Below are positions 8,787 to 18,739 of a stretch of 64,000 bases of DNA, one piece after another. This DNA is from Phenylobacterium sp. (lineage in GTDB: Bacteria; Pseudomonadota; Alphaproteobacteria; Caulobacterales; Caulobacteraceae), in contig NZ_JAUSLW010000198.1 in the NCBI RefSeq assembly GCF_030645195.1, positions 124,001-188,000 on the forward strand, read 5' to 3'. The stretch's first letter is position 1. The number at the start of each line of letters is the position of its first letter. The notes beneath the pieces were generated by a model that did no database searches, was not told the origin of the DNA, and was given only the letters and a program-made list of their open reading frames with translations. Both the position numbers and the translations under genes were made by a program.

Positions 8787-9131
8787 TCAATCCTCGGTAA
8801 ACACCGCCAGCTCGTTCCCGCTGGGGTCGCGGAAGTGGAACCTCCGGCCGCCGGGGAAGCTGAAGATCGGCTTGACGATCTCACCGCCGGCCGCCGTCAC
8901 CTTGGCCAGCATGGCCTCCAGGTCCTTGGCGAACAGCACCACCAGGGGCGCGGCCGGGACCTGTTCCGGGTCGGCCTGGAAGCCGCCGTCCAGGCCGCTC
9001 TCGCCGAAGGCCGCATAGGTCGGGCCGTAGTCGGTGAAGCGCCAGCCGAAGGCCTGGCTGTAGAAGCTCTTGGTGGCCGCCAGGTCGCCGCCGGGCAGTT
9101 CCACATAGTCGATCTTGCCGTCTTCGCGCAT
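8787..9131 (-). CDS. VOC (glyoxalase/bleomycin-resistance) family protein
   Basis: 114 residues with the paired beta-alpha-beta-beta-beta modules of the vicinal-oxygen-chelate fold: I-D-Y-V-E-L-P-G-G-D-L at residues 7-17 with F-Y-S-Q-A-F-G-W next, and F-R-D-P-S-G-N-E-L-A-V-F at the C-terminus. This subgroup is like the CFP-30/glyoxalase-like proteins that often bind small molecules; no substrate can be assigned. The expected first metal ligand (His/Glu in the first strand) is not clearly conserved, so it may not be a classical glyoxalase. Confidence 0.87.
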   Translation of the reverse strand: MREDGKIDYVELPGGDLAATKSFYSQAFGWRFTDYGPTYAAFGESGLDGGFQADPEQVPAAPLVVLFAKDLEAMLAKVTAAGGEIVKPIFSFPGGRRFHFRDPSGNELAVFTED

Positions 9132-9175
9132 GTTGGCCTCCGCTCTAAGTTCTGTGTTTGTTCTTTTCTAGATCG

Positions 9176-9838
9176 TCAGGCTGGCAGAGTCCAGACGCAG
9201 GTCTTCTTGACCTCCTGATCCTCCAGCTCACGGGTGGTGGCCACTTGGTATTCCGCCAGCTTGGTGAGGCCCGAGCGGGGGAAGTAGGAGCGGCCCGGGT
9301 CGCCGATCAGCACGGTGGTTCCGCGCGCCCGGGCCGCCGTCAGCCAGGCCATCACCGCCTCGGCCATGGGCTTCTCGTAGCAGATGTCGCCGGCCAGGAT
9401 CACGTCGGCCGCCAACGCGGGGGCCTCCAGCAGGTTGGCGTCGGTGAAGTCCACGGCCACGCCGTTGGCCTGGGCGTTGAGGGCGAGCGCGGCGCCGCAG
9501 AAGCCGTCGATATCGGCGGCCAGGACATGGGCCGCTCCGGCCCGCATGGCGGCGATTCCGACGATGCCGGAGCCGGAGGCGAAGTCGACTGCCCGCTTGC
9601 CGGCGACGATCTGCGGATGATCCAGGATATAGCGCGCCAGGGCCTGGCCGCCGGCCCAGGCGAAAGCCCAGAAGGGCGGCGGCAGGCCGATCTCGGCCAG
9701 GGCCTCCTCGGTCATCTTCCAGATGGGGGTGATCTCGTCGGCGAGATACAGCTCAAGCTCCGGCGTATGGGGCGGGGTCTGCAGCCGGGTGTTCTTGAGG
9801 ATGAAGGCGCGTCGGCCTTCGAAGCTGGGGTCGATCAT
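9176..9838 (-). CDS. class I SAM-dependent methyltransferase
   Basis: 220 residues. Motif I for S-adenosylmethionine binding is V-D-F-A-S-G-S-G-I-V-G-I-A-A, followed by V-L-A-A-D-I-D-G (acidic loop) and D-V-I-L-A-G-D-I-C-Y-E (motif IV-like). This pattern is that of the PrmA/ETFB-lysine or nicotinamide N-methyltransferase-like group (methyltransferase family 16), which methylates proteins or small amines. The exact target is unknown. The ATG ends at 9838, next to a 12-bp-stem palindrome. Confidence 0.85.
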   Translation of the reverse strand: MIDPSFEGRRAFILKNTRLQTPPHTPELELYLADEITPIWKMTEEALAEIGLPPPFWAFAWAGGQALARYILDHPQIVAGKRAVDFASGSGIVGIAAMRAGAAHVLAADIDGFCGAALALNAQANGVAVDFTDANLLEAPALAADVILAGDICYEKPMAEAVMAWLTAARARGTTVLIGDPGRSYFPRSGLTKLAEYQVATTRELEDQEVKKTCVWTLPA

Positions 9839-9845
9839 CCCCCCG

Positions 9846-9882
9846 CTTAGAGGCTTTTAGTCGGAAACTGAAAGCCTCTAAG
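9846..9882. terminator. palindrome with 12-bp perfect stem
   Basis: CTTAGAGGCTTT (9846-9857) pairs perfectly with AAAGCCTCTAAG (9871-9882) around a 13-nt loop. It lies between the methyltransferase start and the stop of the desaturase gene on the same strand. It may act as a terminator for the desaturase, and its TTAGAG edge resembles the GAGC-type intergenic repeats elsewhere in the window. Confidence 0.55.
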
Positions 9883-9926
9883 TCTCTGGCTTGGTCGCGT
9901 GACGGGCGCCTGAACCGGCGGCCACT

Positions 9927-10877
9927 TCAGACTGTCACGCTCGCGCTGGCCGGCTTCCCCGCCGCCATAGCCATGACCTTCAGATAGCCGCCGGGCTCCA
10001 CCAGCATGCCCTTGGTCACCCCCTTGCGATCCAGCATCCTGTGGGCGCGGGGCAGGTTGTAGCAGGGCACATGCATGAACATGTGGTGCTCGCAGTGGTA
10101 GTTCACATAGTAGGGCGCGATCATCATTCGCTCCACCAGGCTGGCCTTGGTGGTGCGGGCGTGGCGCATCGGGTCGGGCTCGTCCTTGGCGATGCAGGCG
10201 TGCTCGGCGATGTTGCGCATGCGGGTGATGAGCTGGAACCAGGTGAACTGGGGCAGGACCCACAGCACCGGCCAGGCCCACCAGGCGCCGAAGGGCGCGC
10301 CGACGGCGGTGATGATCACCCCGCCCAGCAGCCAGCGGCGCTTGCGGCGGATCTCCTCGGCCAGGATCGGCAGCAGAGGCTGGCCGGGCTTGCGGGCCCT
10401 GAGCCGGGCCACGAGGTCGCCGAATCGCAGCTTGAACGCCGTCTGGCCGGTCAGGTCGCGCACCACCTTGCGGCGCAGGGACAGGGCGGTGATGGGGAAG
10501 GGCGCCGACAGGCCGAGGTCGGGGTCCTCCGCCTGCTGGGCGAACCGGTGGTGCCCCAGGTGATAGGTGCGATAGCGGACCAGCCCGCCGCCGGTCAGGT
10601 ATTCACCGGCGAAGTCGTTGACCTTGAGGCTCTTGTGCAGGGCCCCGTGGGCCGCGTCGTGCATCAGGATGGCCAGGCCCAGCTGGCGGCCGCCGATGAT
10701 GATCCAGGCCAGCGGCAGGGTCAGGGGCCAGACTACCGCCATGGCGCCGGCGGCGAAGATCACCAGCCAAGCGTGGGCGATCAGGGCCAGGCCCTTCCAG
10801 GACGAGCGGGCGGCGAGCGGCGCCCACTCCTCGGGGGTGAACAGGGTCTTGGGATCGACGCGGGCCGCGGCTGCCAT
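9927..10877 (-). CDS. membrane fatty acid desaturase/hydroxylase family protein
   Basis: 316 residues with several membrane segments. All three histidine boxes of the membrane di-iron desaturase family are present: H-D-A-A-H-G-A, H-L-G-H-H-R-F, and H-C-E-H-H-M-F near the C-terminus. The enzyme probably introduces a double bond or hydroxyl into a fatty acyl or related lipid at the inner membrane. It resembles the group also containing carotenoid-modifying enzymes, but no carotenoid genes are nearby. The start ATG ends at 10877, 61 bp upstream of the ubiA stop on the same strand. Confidence 0.9.
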   Translation of the reverse strand: MAAAARVDPKTLFTPEEWAPLAARSSWKGLALIAHAWLVIFAAGAMAVVWPLTLPLAWIIIGGRQLGLAILMHDAAHGALHKSLKVNDFAGEYLTGGGLVRYRTYHLGHHRFAQQAEDPDLGLSAPFPITALSLRRKVVRDLTGQTAFKLRFGDLVARLRARKPGQPLLPILAEEIRRKRRWLLGGVIITAVGAPFGAWWAWPVLWVLPQFTWFQLITRMRNIAEHACIAKDEPDPMRHARTTKASLVERMMIAPYYVNYHCEHHMFMHVPCYNLPRAHRMLDRKGVTKGMLVEPGGYLKVMAMAAGKPASASVTV

Positions 10878-10938
10878 GAACGCATTATCGCACGAAAGAC
10901 CTGCGAAAACAGCATGACGCAGCGTCAGCGTGGAGCCG

Positions 10939-11877
10939 CTAGATCGAGGCGGCGGGTCCCGCCCACTTGCCGGCGGCCAGCGCGATCACCAGCAGCAGGC
11001 CGGCCAGGCTGTTGGACTTGAACAGCGCCAGGGCGGCGGTCCCGTCGGTGACGTCGAGCCTGGCGGCCTGGCGCGAGAGGTGGGCGCCGAACAGGGCCGC
11101 CGGCGGCAGGAAGAGTGGGCCAAGCCCGCCTACCCAGGCCGCGGCCAGCGCCAGGACGAAGGCCGCCACATAGAAGCCGAGCACCGCGGTCGGGGCGGCC
11201 GATCCCAGCCGCAGGGCCGAGGACTTCACACCGGCGAGCGCATCGTCCTCAAGGTCCTGGACCGCGTAGATGGTGTCGTAGCCGAGGGTCCAGAAGACGC
11301 CCGAGGCGTAGAGCAGGACGGCGGGCCACTCGACCCGGCCCGTCGCCGCCGCATAGCCCAGCAGGGCGCCCCAGTTGAAGGTCAGGCCGAGCCAGGCCTG
11401 GGGCCACCAGGTGATTCGCTTCATGAAGGGATAGGCGGCCACGAGGGCCAGGGAGGCCACGCCCAGCGCGATGGCGACCCACCCCATGGTCAGCAGGATG
11501 GCGAGCGAGACCAGGGCGCAGGCCACCAGGAAGGCCCAGGCCTGCTTGACGCTGATCTGGCCAGACGGGATCGGCCGGCCGGCGGTGCGGGCCACCTTGG
11601 CGTCGAAGTCGCGGTCGACGATGTCGTTATAGGCGCAGCCGGCCGCCCGCATCAGGGCGGCGCCGAGGAAGAATTCCAGCATCAGCAGAGGATCGGGCCA
11701 CCGGCCGTCCATGGCGGCGGCCAGGGCGATCCCCTGCCAGCCGGGCAGCATCAGCAGCCAGATCCCGGTGGGCCGGTCGAAGCGTCCGAGCTTCAGCCAG
11801 GGGCGCAGGGGCGGGGGGGCGTAACTGTCCACCCAGTTGCTTGGGGCGGCGTCGGGGAGGGGGGTCGAAGCGGTCAT
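10939..11877 (-). CDS. ubiA: 4-hydroxybenzoate polyprenyltransferase
   Basis: 312 residues and about nine membrane helices. It attaches the polyprenyl chain to 4-hydroxybenzoate in ubiquinone synthesis. The first aspartate-rich motif is present as Y-N-D-I-V-D-R-D-F-D, followed by R-P-I-P-S-G. The second is Y-D-T-I-Y-A-V-Q-D-L-E-D-D. An upstream in-frame extension runs into the repeat element at 11901-12058, so the start is taken at the ATG ending at 11877. It supplies the substrate for the UbiD step encoded at 2856-4382. Confidence 0.95.
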   Translation of the reverse strand: MTASTPLPDAAPSNWVDSYAPPPLRPWLKLGRFDRPTGIWLLMLPGWQGIALAAAMDGRWPDPLLMLEFFLGAALMRAAGCAYNDIVDRDFDAKVARTAGRPIPSGQISVKQAWAFLVACALVSLAILLTMGWVAIALGVASLALVAAYPFMKRITWWPQAWLGLTFNWGALLGYAAATGRVEWPAVLLYASGVFWTLGYDTIYAVQDLEDDALAGVKSSALRLGSAAPTAVLGFYVAAFVLALAAAWVGGLGPLFLPPAALFGAHLSRQAARLDVTDGTAALALFKSNSLAGLLLVIALAAGKWAGPAASI

Positions 11878-11900
11878 CTCATCGGTCTCGGGTCTGATTG

Positions 11901-12058
11901 CCCTTCTCCCCTTGCGGGAGAAGGTGGCCCTGCGGAGCAGGGTCGGATGAGGGGTCGACAGGCCTATCCGTCCAGACATTCAACCGAAGCGTCGAGGGGA
12001 GCGCGACCCCTCATCCGTCAGCTTCGCTGACACCTTCTCCCGCAGGGGGAGAAGGGGC
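11901..12058. repeat. intergenic palindromic repeat, ~158 bp (family A)
   Basis: A large inverted structure between ubiA and the ABC operon. CCCTTCTCCCC at 11901-11911 pairs with GGGGAGAAGGG at 12044-12054, and GGATGAGGGGTCG at 11945-11957 pairs perfectly with CGACCCCTCATCC at 12002-12014. Smaller hairpins lie inside each arm. The same style of sequence (CTCTCCC...GGGAGAGG, GGGTGAGGG...CCCTCACCC) recurs at 39347-39478, indicating a dispersed repeat rather than a gene-specific site. Confidence 0.8.
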
Positions 12059-12177
12059 CTGGCCGGTAAGGCGATGGTGTGGGTTGCGAACCTAGAGCAG
12101 TTTCACGCGATCGAAAGACCCCGCGAGCCAGACCGTGGCTTTCGCGCCGCAGTCACAATTTGGCGTAACGCTGTCGC
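12059..12177. other. non-coding stretch upstream of the ABC operon promoter
   Basis: No convincing gene. CTAGAGCAGTTTCACGCGAT at 12093-12112 looks like one arm of the GAGC-type intergenic repeat seen at 32031, 36861 and 53698, without its partner. The rest shows no clear structure. Confidence 0.5.
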
Positions 12178-12206
12178 TTGACGGGCGAATCGGCGCCGCC
12201 TAGCTT
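12178..12206 (+). promoter_or_regulatory. sigma70-type promoter for the leader-ABC operon
   Basis: TTGACG (12178-12183), a 17-bp spacer, then TAGCTT (12201-12206). This is a good match to the housekeeping consensus in an otherwise GC-rich context. Transcription would begin near 12212, giving a leader of about 250 nt before the first ABC gene. Predicted from sequence only. Confidence 0.55.
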
Positions 12207-12245
12207 CCGACCTCCACACGCGACCGGAAAGGAGGGTCAGCAAAG

Positions 12246-12302
12246 ATGAAAGTCATCGCACCGACCGCCCTCTTCCGACGCGCCGCCGGGTCCTCCTGTT
12301 GA
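12246..12302 (+). CDS. putative 18-residue leader peptide
   Basis: The ORF reads MKVIAPTALFRRAAGSSC and stops at TGA 12300-12302. It is preceded by a strong ribosome binding site, AAAGGAGGG, ending about 10 nt before the ATG, and starts about 35 nt after the predicted transcription start. The stop codon sits just before the 5' arm of a hairpin (12304-12358). A strong RBS, very short length and a following hairpin suggest a regulatory leader peptide for the exporter operon. Expression is not proven, and I know no named family for it. Confidence 0.5.
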   Translation: MKVIAPTALFRRAAGSSC

Positions 12303-12303
12303 C

Positions 12304-12358
12304 CTGAGAGATTTCGCCGGCCCGCGCAACAGCTGCGCCCGCCCTGAGGAATCTCTCC
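12304..12358 (+). promoter_or_regulatory. leader hairpin between short ORF and ABC operon
   Basis: GAGAGATT (12306-12313) pairs with AATCTCTC (12350-12357), enclosing GC-rich sequence with an internal pair GCGCAACAGCTGCGC (12324-12338). The 3' arm overlaps the spacing region between a GAGGA ribosome binding site (12346-12350) and the GTG at 12360. Folding would therefore hide that site, while a ribosome on the leader ORF could disturb the 5' arm. There is no U-tract, so translational control is more likely than intrinsic termination. Confidence 0.45.
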
Positions 12359-12359
12359 C

Positions 12360-12467
12360 GTGTCCGCCGATCCGCGCTGGAAGCTCCAGCCGCTCCCCAT
12401 TCTCAATGACGTCGTTGATGCGCGCGCCGCGTCTCACGCCGTCATCCGACTCCGACGGCTCAAATGA
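12360..12467 (+). CDS. small ORF (35 aa) translationally coupled to ABC transporter
   Basis: Starts with GTG at 12360 behind GAGGA and encodes VSADPRWKLQPLPILNDVVD followed by a basic tail ending RLRRLK. The stop TGA overlaps the ATG of the first ABC gene (ATGA at 12464-12467). An in-frame stop at 12345-12347 shows it is not the end of a longer gene. It may serve mainly to deliver ribosomes to the ABC start codon, which has only a weak RBS of its own. No homologue is known to me. Confidence 0.45.
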   Translation: MSADPRWKLQPLPILNDVVDARAASHAVIRLRRLK

Positions 12468-14247
12468 CCGAAGCTTATGAAGACGACGACGCCGACCGTC
12501 CCCGAGCCCTGACCAACACCCAGGTGATCGGGTTCATGGTGGGCCACTGGATGGGCGAGCCCCGGCGGTTCGCCCTGATCGCCCTGCTGATGCTGGCCTC
12601 GACGGCCTGCGACCTGTCGATCCCCTGGGCGACGCGGGGCCTGATCGACGCCGTGGCGACGCCCACCTCGCCGACGCGGACGGCCTGGATCGCCTGGGCC
12701 AGCCTGTCGGGGCTGTACCTGACCTTCTACTGTCTGCGCAGCTACATGTTCCGGATGTCCAACGGCTACTATTCGCGGATCATGGCGCGGATGGTGACCC
12801 AGGCCTTCGCCCGGGTGCAGGCCTTCTCCGCCGACTGGCACGCGTCGAACTTCGCCGGCGCCACGGTGCGCCGCGTGAGCCGCGCCATGTGGGGCTATGA
12901 CAGCGCCTCGGACGCCCTGCTGTGGATGCTGACGCCCACCCTGATCGTGCTGTCGGGCCTGGCCATCTCCATCGGCCTGAAGTGGCCGGCGGCGGGGATC
13001 TTCGTGGCGGTGCTGGTGGTGGCCTTCGCCATCTTCAACATCGTGGTCTCCACCCACTACATCCGCCCGGCGAACCTGGCCTCCACGGCGCTGGACTCCC
13101 AGATCGGCGCCAACCTGGCCGACGCCATCGGCGGCAATCCGGTGGTGAAGGGCTTCGGCGCGGAGGCGCGGGAGGAGAAGCGGTTCTCCGACCACATCGC
13201 CATCTGGCGCAAGGCCCAGAACAAGACCTGGGACCGGTTCAACACCGTGGGCTGGGGGCAGAACCTGTTCCTGGTGATCCTGCAGGCGGGCCTGACGGGG
13301 CAACTGGTCCATGCCTGGAGCCGCGGCGAGGCGACGCCCGGCGACGTGGCCTTCGGCATCACCTCCTTCATCGTCATGGCCGGCTACATGCGGAACTTCA
13401 GCGAGATCACCCGCATGCTGCAGAAGGGCCTCGACGACATGGTGGACGTGGCGACCTACATGCGCACCGAGCCGCAGTTGGCCGACCGAGCCGAGGCGCG
13501 GCCCTTCCGCGGCGACCTCGGCGAGGTGGTCTTCGACCGCGTCACCTTCGGCTACGAGAACGCCGCCCGGCCGCTCTACCAGGACTTCACCCTGGTGGTG
13601 GCGCCGGGGGAACGTGTGGCCTTGGTGGGGCCGACGGGGGCTGGCAAGTCCACCTTCGTCAAGCTGCTGCAACGGCTCTACGACCTGCAGTCCGGCCGCA
13701 TCCTGATCGACGGCCAGGACATCGCCCACGTGACGCAAGGCTCGCTGCGGCGGGCCATCGCCGTGGTGCCCCAGGACCCGGCCCTGTTCCACCGCACCAT
13801 CGGCGAGAACATCAGCTACGCCCGGCCCGAGGCGACCCAGGACGAGATCGTCCTGGCCGCCAAGCGCGCCCGCGCCCACGACTTCATCGCCGGCCTGCCC
13901 CGGGGTTACGACACCCTGGTGGGGGAGCGGGGCGTGAAGCTGTCTGGGGGTGAGCGCCAGCGGGTGGCGATCGCGCGCGCCTTCCTCGCCGACGCGCCGA
14001 TCCTGGTGCTGGACGAGGCCACCTCGTCCCTGGACGTGGAGACCGAGCGCCAGGTCCAGGCGGCAATGGAGGAACTGATGGTGGGGCGCACCACCATCGT
14101 CATCGCCCACCGCCTGTCCACCATCCGCGGCGCCGACCGCATCCTGGTGTTCGAGGGCGGTCAGCTGGTGGAGGAGGGCCGCCATGCGGACCTGGTGGCG
14201 AGGGGCGGGGCCTATGCCCGGCTGCACGCCGTGACGGAGGCCGGCGC

Positions 14248-14251
<4 letters not shown>
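12464..14251 (+). CDS. ABC exporter half-transporter (permease-ATPase fusion), first of pair
   Basis: 595 residues: an N-terminal six-helix exporter transmembrane domain (about residues 25-320) and a C-terminal ATPase. Walker A is G-P-T-G-A-G-K-S-T near residue 389, the signature L-S-G-G-E-R-Q-R-V is near 493, Walker B is I-L-V-L-D-E-A-T-S, and the switch His is in I-A-H-R-L-S-T. All are intact. It resembles MsbA/multidrug or lipid exporters; substrate unknown. Its stop overlaps the GTG start of the second ABC gene (GTGA), so the two products probably form a heterodimer. Confidence 0.9.
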
Positions 14252-16035
<1,784 letters not shown>

Positions 16036-16047
16036 GGGCCCTAAGAT

Positions 16048-16200
16048 GCTCCCCTCGTGGGGGAGCTGGCGCGAAGCGCCTGAGGGGGACTTTGACTCTT
16101 GTTTTGGAGTCGAAGAGGTCAACTACGTTGATCCCCCTCCGACCCGGACCTGCGGTCCGGCCCACCTCCCCCACATCGCGCTAAAGCGCTGGGGGAGGAT
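16048..16200. repeat. intergenic palindromic repeat (family B, CTCCCCC...GGGGGAG)
   Basis: Contains CTCCCCtcgtgGGGGAG near 16050-16065, an inner pair CCGGACCtgcGGTCCGG near 16145-16160, and CCTCCCCCacatcGCGCTaaAGCGCtGGGGGAGG split across 16166-16199. It lies between convergent genes and could also stop transcription from both sides. A shorter relative occurs at 23528-23560. Confidence 0.75.
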
Positions 16201-16215
16201 CTTGGACTGGCGCTG

Positions 16216-16575
16216 CTAGGTGACGAACACGAACGCTACGTACGCTGCCGCAATCACGAAGGGACCGGTGATCGCGGCGACGGCCAGCCAGAACCATCCG
16301 GACCTGTGGCGCGCCATCCAGAGGGCCCATCCCGCCGCCGCATAGATCGGGGCGTTGAACGCCGCCAGCATCGCCACGCGCCTGGCTCCGTAGGACCCCA
16401 TAGAGACCTCGTAGAAAGTGGACACGCCCAGCAGCCAGCTAGGATCAATGAGCGTGTTGAAAACCAGCCAGAGGTTCTTCACCGGCCCGATCGGAGGGAC
16501 TGCCGATCCAACCGCGTACATCGCCAAGGCGACAAGGGCCCCGGCTAGGGCCGACAGGAGAACGAACCGCGCCAT
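16216..16575 (-). CDS. small integral membrane protein, hypothetical
   Basis: 119 residues with four hydrophobic segments (residues 2-24, 35-50, 63-84 and 92-117). The start is the ATG ending at 16575, which shares one base with the ycaQ-like stop (TGATG), so the two genes are probably cotranslated. I do not recognise a family, and the sequence shows no enzymatic motif. Confidence 0.7.
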   Translation of the reverse strand: MARFVLLSALAGALVALAMYAVGSAVPPIGPVKNLWLVFNTLIDPSWLLGVSTFYEVSMGSYGARRVAMLAAFNAPIYAAAGWALWMARHRSGWFWLAVAAITGPFVIAAAYVAFVFVT

Positions 16576-17780
16576 CACCCCTCCGTCAGCGCCTCGGTCA
16601 GGCCAGCCGCCAGATCGCCCTTGGGTTCGACGCGCACGCTGCCGAGGCTGAGCCACCCCGCCATCAGCTTCAGTTCGTCGGCCAGCAGCCCGGCCGTCTC
16701 CGCGTCGGCCCACGGCTCGGCGTGGGCCGACTGCACCACCAGGACGCCGGCCTTGCGCTCGGCTTTCAAGTCCACCCGCGCCGTGATCGCCTCGCCTTGA
16801 AGGAAGGGCAGGACATAGTAGCCGTGCACCCGCTTCTCGGCCGGCGTGTAGATCTCCAGCCGCACCCGGACGCCGAACATCCGCTCCGTGCGCTCGCGGA
16901 ACCAGATCAGGTTGTCGAAGGGCGAAAGCAGGGCGTTGGCGGTGACCTTCCGGGGCCGCCGCGCGGCGGGGTCGAGATAGGCGAGCTGGTCCCAGCCCTT
17001 CACCGACACCGGCACCAGCTCGCCGGCCTCAACCAGTTCGGCGAGGCGGGCCTTGGTGTCGGCCACCGGCATTCGGAAATAGTCGCGCAGGTCGCGTTCG
17101 GTGGCCACGCCCTGGGCGCGGGCGGCGATGCGCAAGAGCTGGCGCTGGGCCTCGTCACGGGGCGGGGTGGGGGCGTCACGGACGGACTCGGGATGCACGT
17201 CGACGGGCAGGCCATAGACCCGCTCGAAGGTGGTGCGCCGGGTGGCGGTGGTGATCTCGCCGGCCCAGAACAGACACTCCATGGCCCGCTTGCCCTCGCT
17301 CCAGCCCCACCAGCCGCCGCGCCCCTTCTCGCCGATCTCCAGTTCGCCGGCCGAGATGGCGCCGCGGGCGTGGATTTCGGCCAGGGCCTTGTCGATGAAG
17401 GGCCGGTTCTCCCGCAGGAAGCGGGCGACCCCCTTCCAGATCCCGACGCCTTCGCGCGCGTCCTCCATCCGCCAGCGCATCAGGGGTTGCAGGGCGTGGG
17501 GGGCCAGGGAGGCTTCGTGCATCCAGTATTCGAACAGGGCCGGCTTCCGACCCCAGGCGATCTCCTCCAGCAAGGGCCGCGGATAGGCGCCCAGCCGGGA
17601 GAACAGCGGCAGGTAGTGGGTGCGGCTGACCACATTGACCGAGTCGATCTGCAACAGGCCCAGCCGGTCGATGGTCTTCAGCAGGTGGCGCCTGGCCGGC
17701 GCCTCGGGCCGGCGCTCGGCGAACCCCTGCGCGGCCAGGGCCATGCGCCGGGCCTCCCGGGCGCTGATCGTCTGCGTCAC
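16575..17780 (-). CDS. YcaQ/AlkZ-family DNA glycosylase-like winged-helix protein
   Basis: 401 residues, start GTG ending at 17780. The protein belongs to the HTH_42 group, which includes AlkZ (azinomycin resistance) and E. coli YcaQ/AlkX, a glycosylase that removes alkylated bases and unhooks interstrand crosslinks. The catalytic Q-x-D form is seen as L-L-Q-I-D-S-V-N-V at residues 42-50 (Gln44, Asp46). The conserved A-L-F-E-Y-W-x-H-E-A-S and L-S-P-F-D-N-L-I-W motifs are also present. It lies 3 bp downstream of ppk2 on the same strand. Confidence 0.9.
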   Translation of the reverse strand: MTQTISAREARRMALAAQGFAERRPEAPARRHLLKTIDRLGLLQIDSVNVVSRTHYLPLFSRLGAYPRPLLEEIAWGRKPALFEYWMHEASLAPHALQPLMRWRMEDAREGVGIWKGVARFLRENRPFIDKALAEIHARGAISAGELEIGEKGRGGWWGWSEGKRAMECLFWAGEITTATRRTTFERVYGLPVDVHPESVRDAPTPPRDEAQRQLLRIAARAQGVATERDLRDYFRMPVADTKARLAELVEAGELVPVSVKGWDQLAYLDPAARRPRKVTANALLSPFDNLIWFRERTERMFGVRVRLEIYTPAEKRVHGYYVLPFLQGEAITARVDLKAERKAGVLVVQSAHAEPWADAETAGLLADELKLMAGWLSLGSVRVEPKGDLAAGLTEALTEG

Positions 17781-17783
17781 GCC

Positions 17784-18545
17784 TCAGCGCTCCAGGCGTC
17801 CGTCGGTGAGGGCCTCGATCTCGAAGGGGAAGATGATGTCGGGATCGGGGTTCTTGACCTGCTTGGCGATGTCCCTCGGCGCGATGGCGTTCACCAGGTG
17901 GCGCATGACGTTGAGCCGCCCGGCCTCCTTGTCGTCGTTGCGCACGCAGACCCAGGGGCTGCGCGGGGCGTGGGTGCGCCGGAGCATCTCGTCGCGGGCG
18001 CCGGTGTAGGCGTCCCATCGGCTCTGGGCGGCCTCGTCCAGGGGGCTCGACTTCAGCACCTTCAGGGGATCGGTGTGGCGTTCGGCCAGGCGCTTGGCCT
18101 GTTCCTTCTTGGAGACGTCGAGCCACAGCTTGACGATGTTCACGCCGCTTTCCACCAGCATGGCCTCGAAGGCGGAGACGTCGCGCAGGAAGGTCTCGTG
18201 TTCCTCCGGGGTGCAGAAGCCCATCACCGGCTCCACGCCGCCGCGATTGTACCAGGAGCGGTTGAAGATCACGAGTTCGCCGGCCGCCGGCAGGTGGGGC
18301 ACGTAGCGCTGGAAATACCACTGGCTGCGCTCGCGGTCGGAGGGCTTGGGCAGGGCGATGACCCGGGTGGCGCGCACCGACTGGTGCTCGGTCAGGCGCT
18401 TGATCGTCCCGTCCTTCCCCGCCGCGTCGCGACCCTCGAAGATGATCAGCACCTTGGCGCCGCTCTCCATCGCCTTCTGCTGGAAGCGCACCAGGGCCAG
18501 TTGGGCCTGTTCGAGACTGTTGAGGTCGTTGTCGGATTTGGACAT
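17784..18545 (-). CDS. ppk2: polyphosphate kinase 2
   Basis: 253 residues, a one-domain PPK2. It phosphorylates nucleoside diphosphates or monophosphates from polyphosphate. Walker A-like F-E-G-R-D-A-A-G-K-D-G-T is at residues 36-47. The lid motifs W-Y-F-Q-R-Y-V-x-H-L-P and F-N-R-S-W-Y-N-R-G-G-V-E are intact. Whether it is class I (NDP) or another class cannot be decided safely. The start ATG ends at 18545, and the gene precedes ycaQ with a 3-nt gap. Confidence 0.94.
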   Translation of the reverse strand: MSKSDNDLNSLEQAQLALVRFQQKAMESGAKVLIIFEGRDAAGKDGTIKRLTEHQSVRATRVIALPKPSDRERSQWYFQRYVPHLPAAGELVIFNRSWYNRGGVEPVMGFCTPEEHETFLRDVSAFEAMLVESGVNIVKLWLDVSKKEQAKRLAERHTDPLKVLKSSPLDEAAQSRWDAYTGARDEMLRRTHAPRSPWVCVRNDDKEAGRLNVMRHLVNAIAPRDIAKQVKNPDPDIIFPFEIEALTDGRLER

Positions 18546-18601
18546 GGACTGAACCTAGTCCGCATGCGGGGGCGGAGGCTAGGGTCGCCGACTCCCTACA
18601 T

Positions 18602-18699
18602 CGTCATCCCGGGCGAAGCGCAGCGGAGACGCGGAACCCAGGGGCGGTGCGCTGGACTCCTGGGTCCCGGCTCGGCCTTGCAGGCCGTCCGGGATGACG
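18602..18699. repeat. intergenic repeat (family C, CGTCATCCCGG...CCGGGATGACG)
   Basis: CGTCATCCCGG at 18602-18612 pairs with CCGGGATGACG at 18689-18699. Internal sequences (GCGCAGCGGA, GGGTCCCGG, TTGCAGGC-type) match the repeat at 42463-42576 in the same order, so the two are copies of one dispersed element. Confidence 0.8.
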
Positions 18700-18739
18700 G
18701 GCGATTTGCTTGGCGGCGGCGCCGCTCTAGAACCTCCCC

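Noticed and set aside
9846-9882. Perfect palindrome considered as an attachment site or mobile-element end.
   Set aside because: No integrase, tRNA or direct-repeat partner is nearby; a terminator or repeat arm is the simpler reading.
12290-12365. On the minus strand the sequence GAAATCTCTCAGGTCAACAG with an upstream GGGAGAG resembles the 3' half of a glycine riboswitch.
   Set aside because: The central GCCGAAGG-GCAA core is absent, the nearest minus-strand gene (ubiA) is over 400 bp away and unrelated to glycine, and the plus strand explains the stem as an operon leader.
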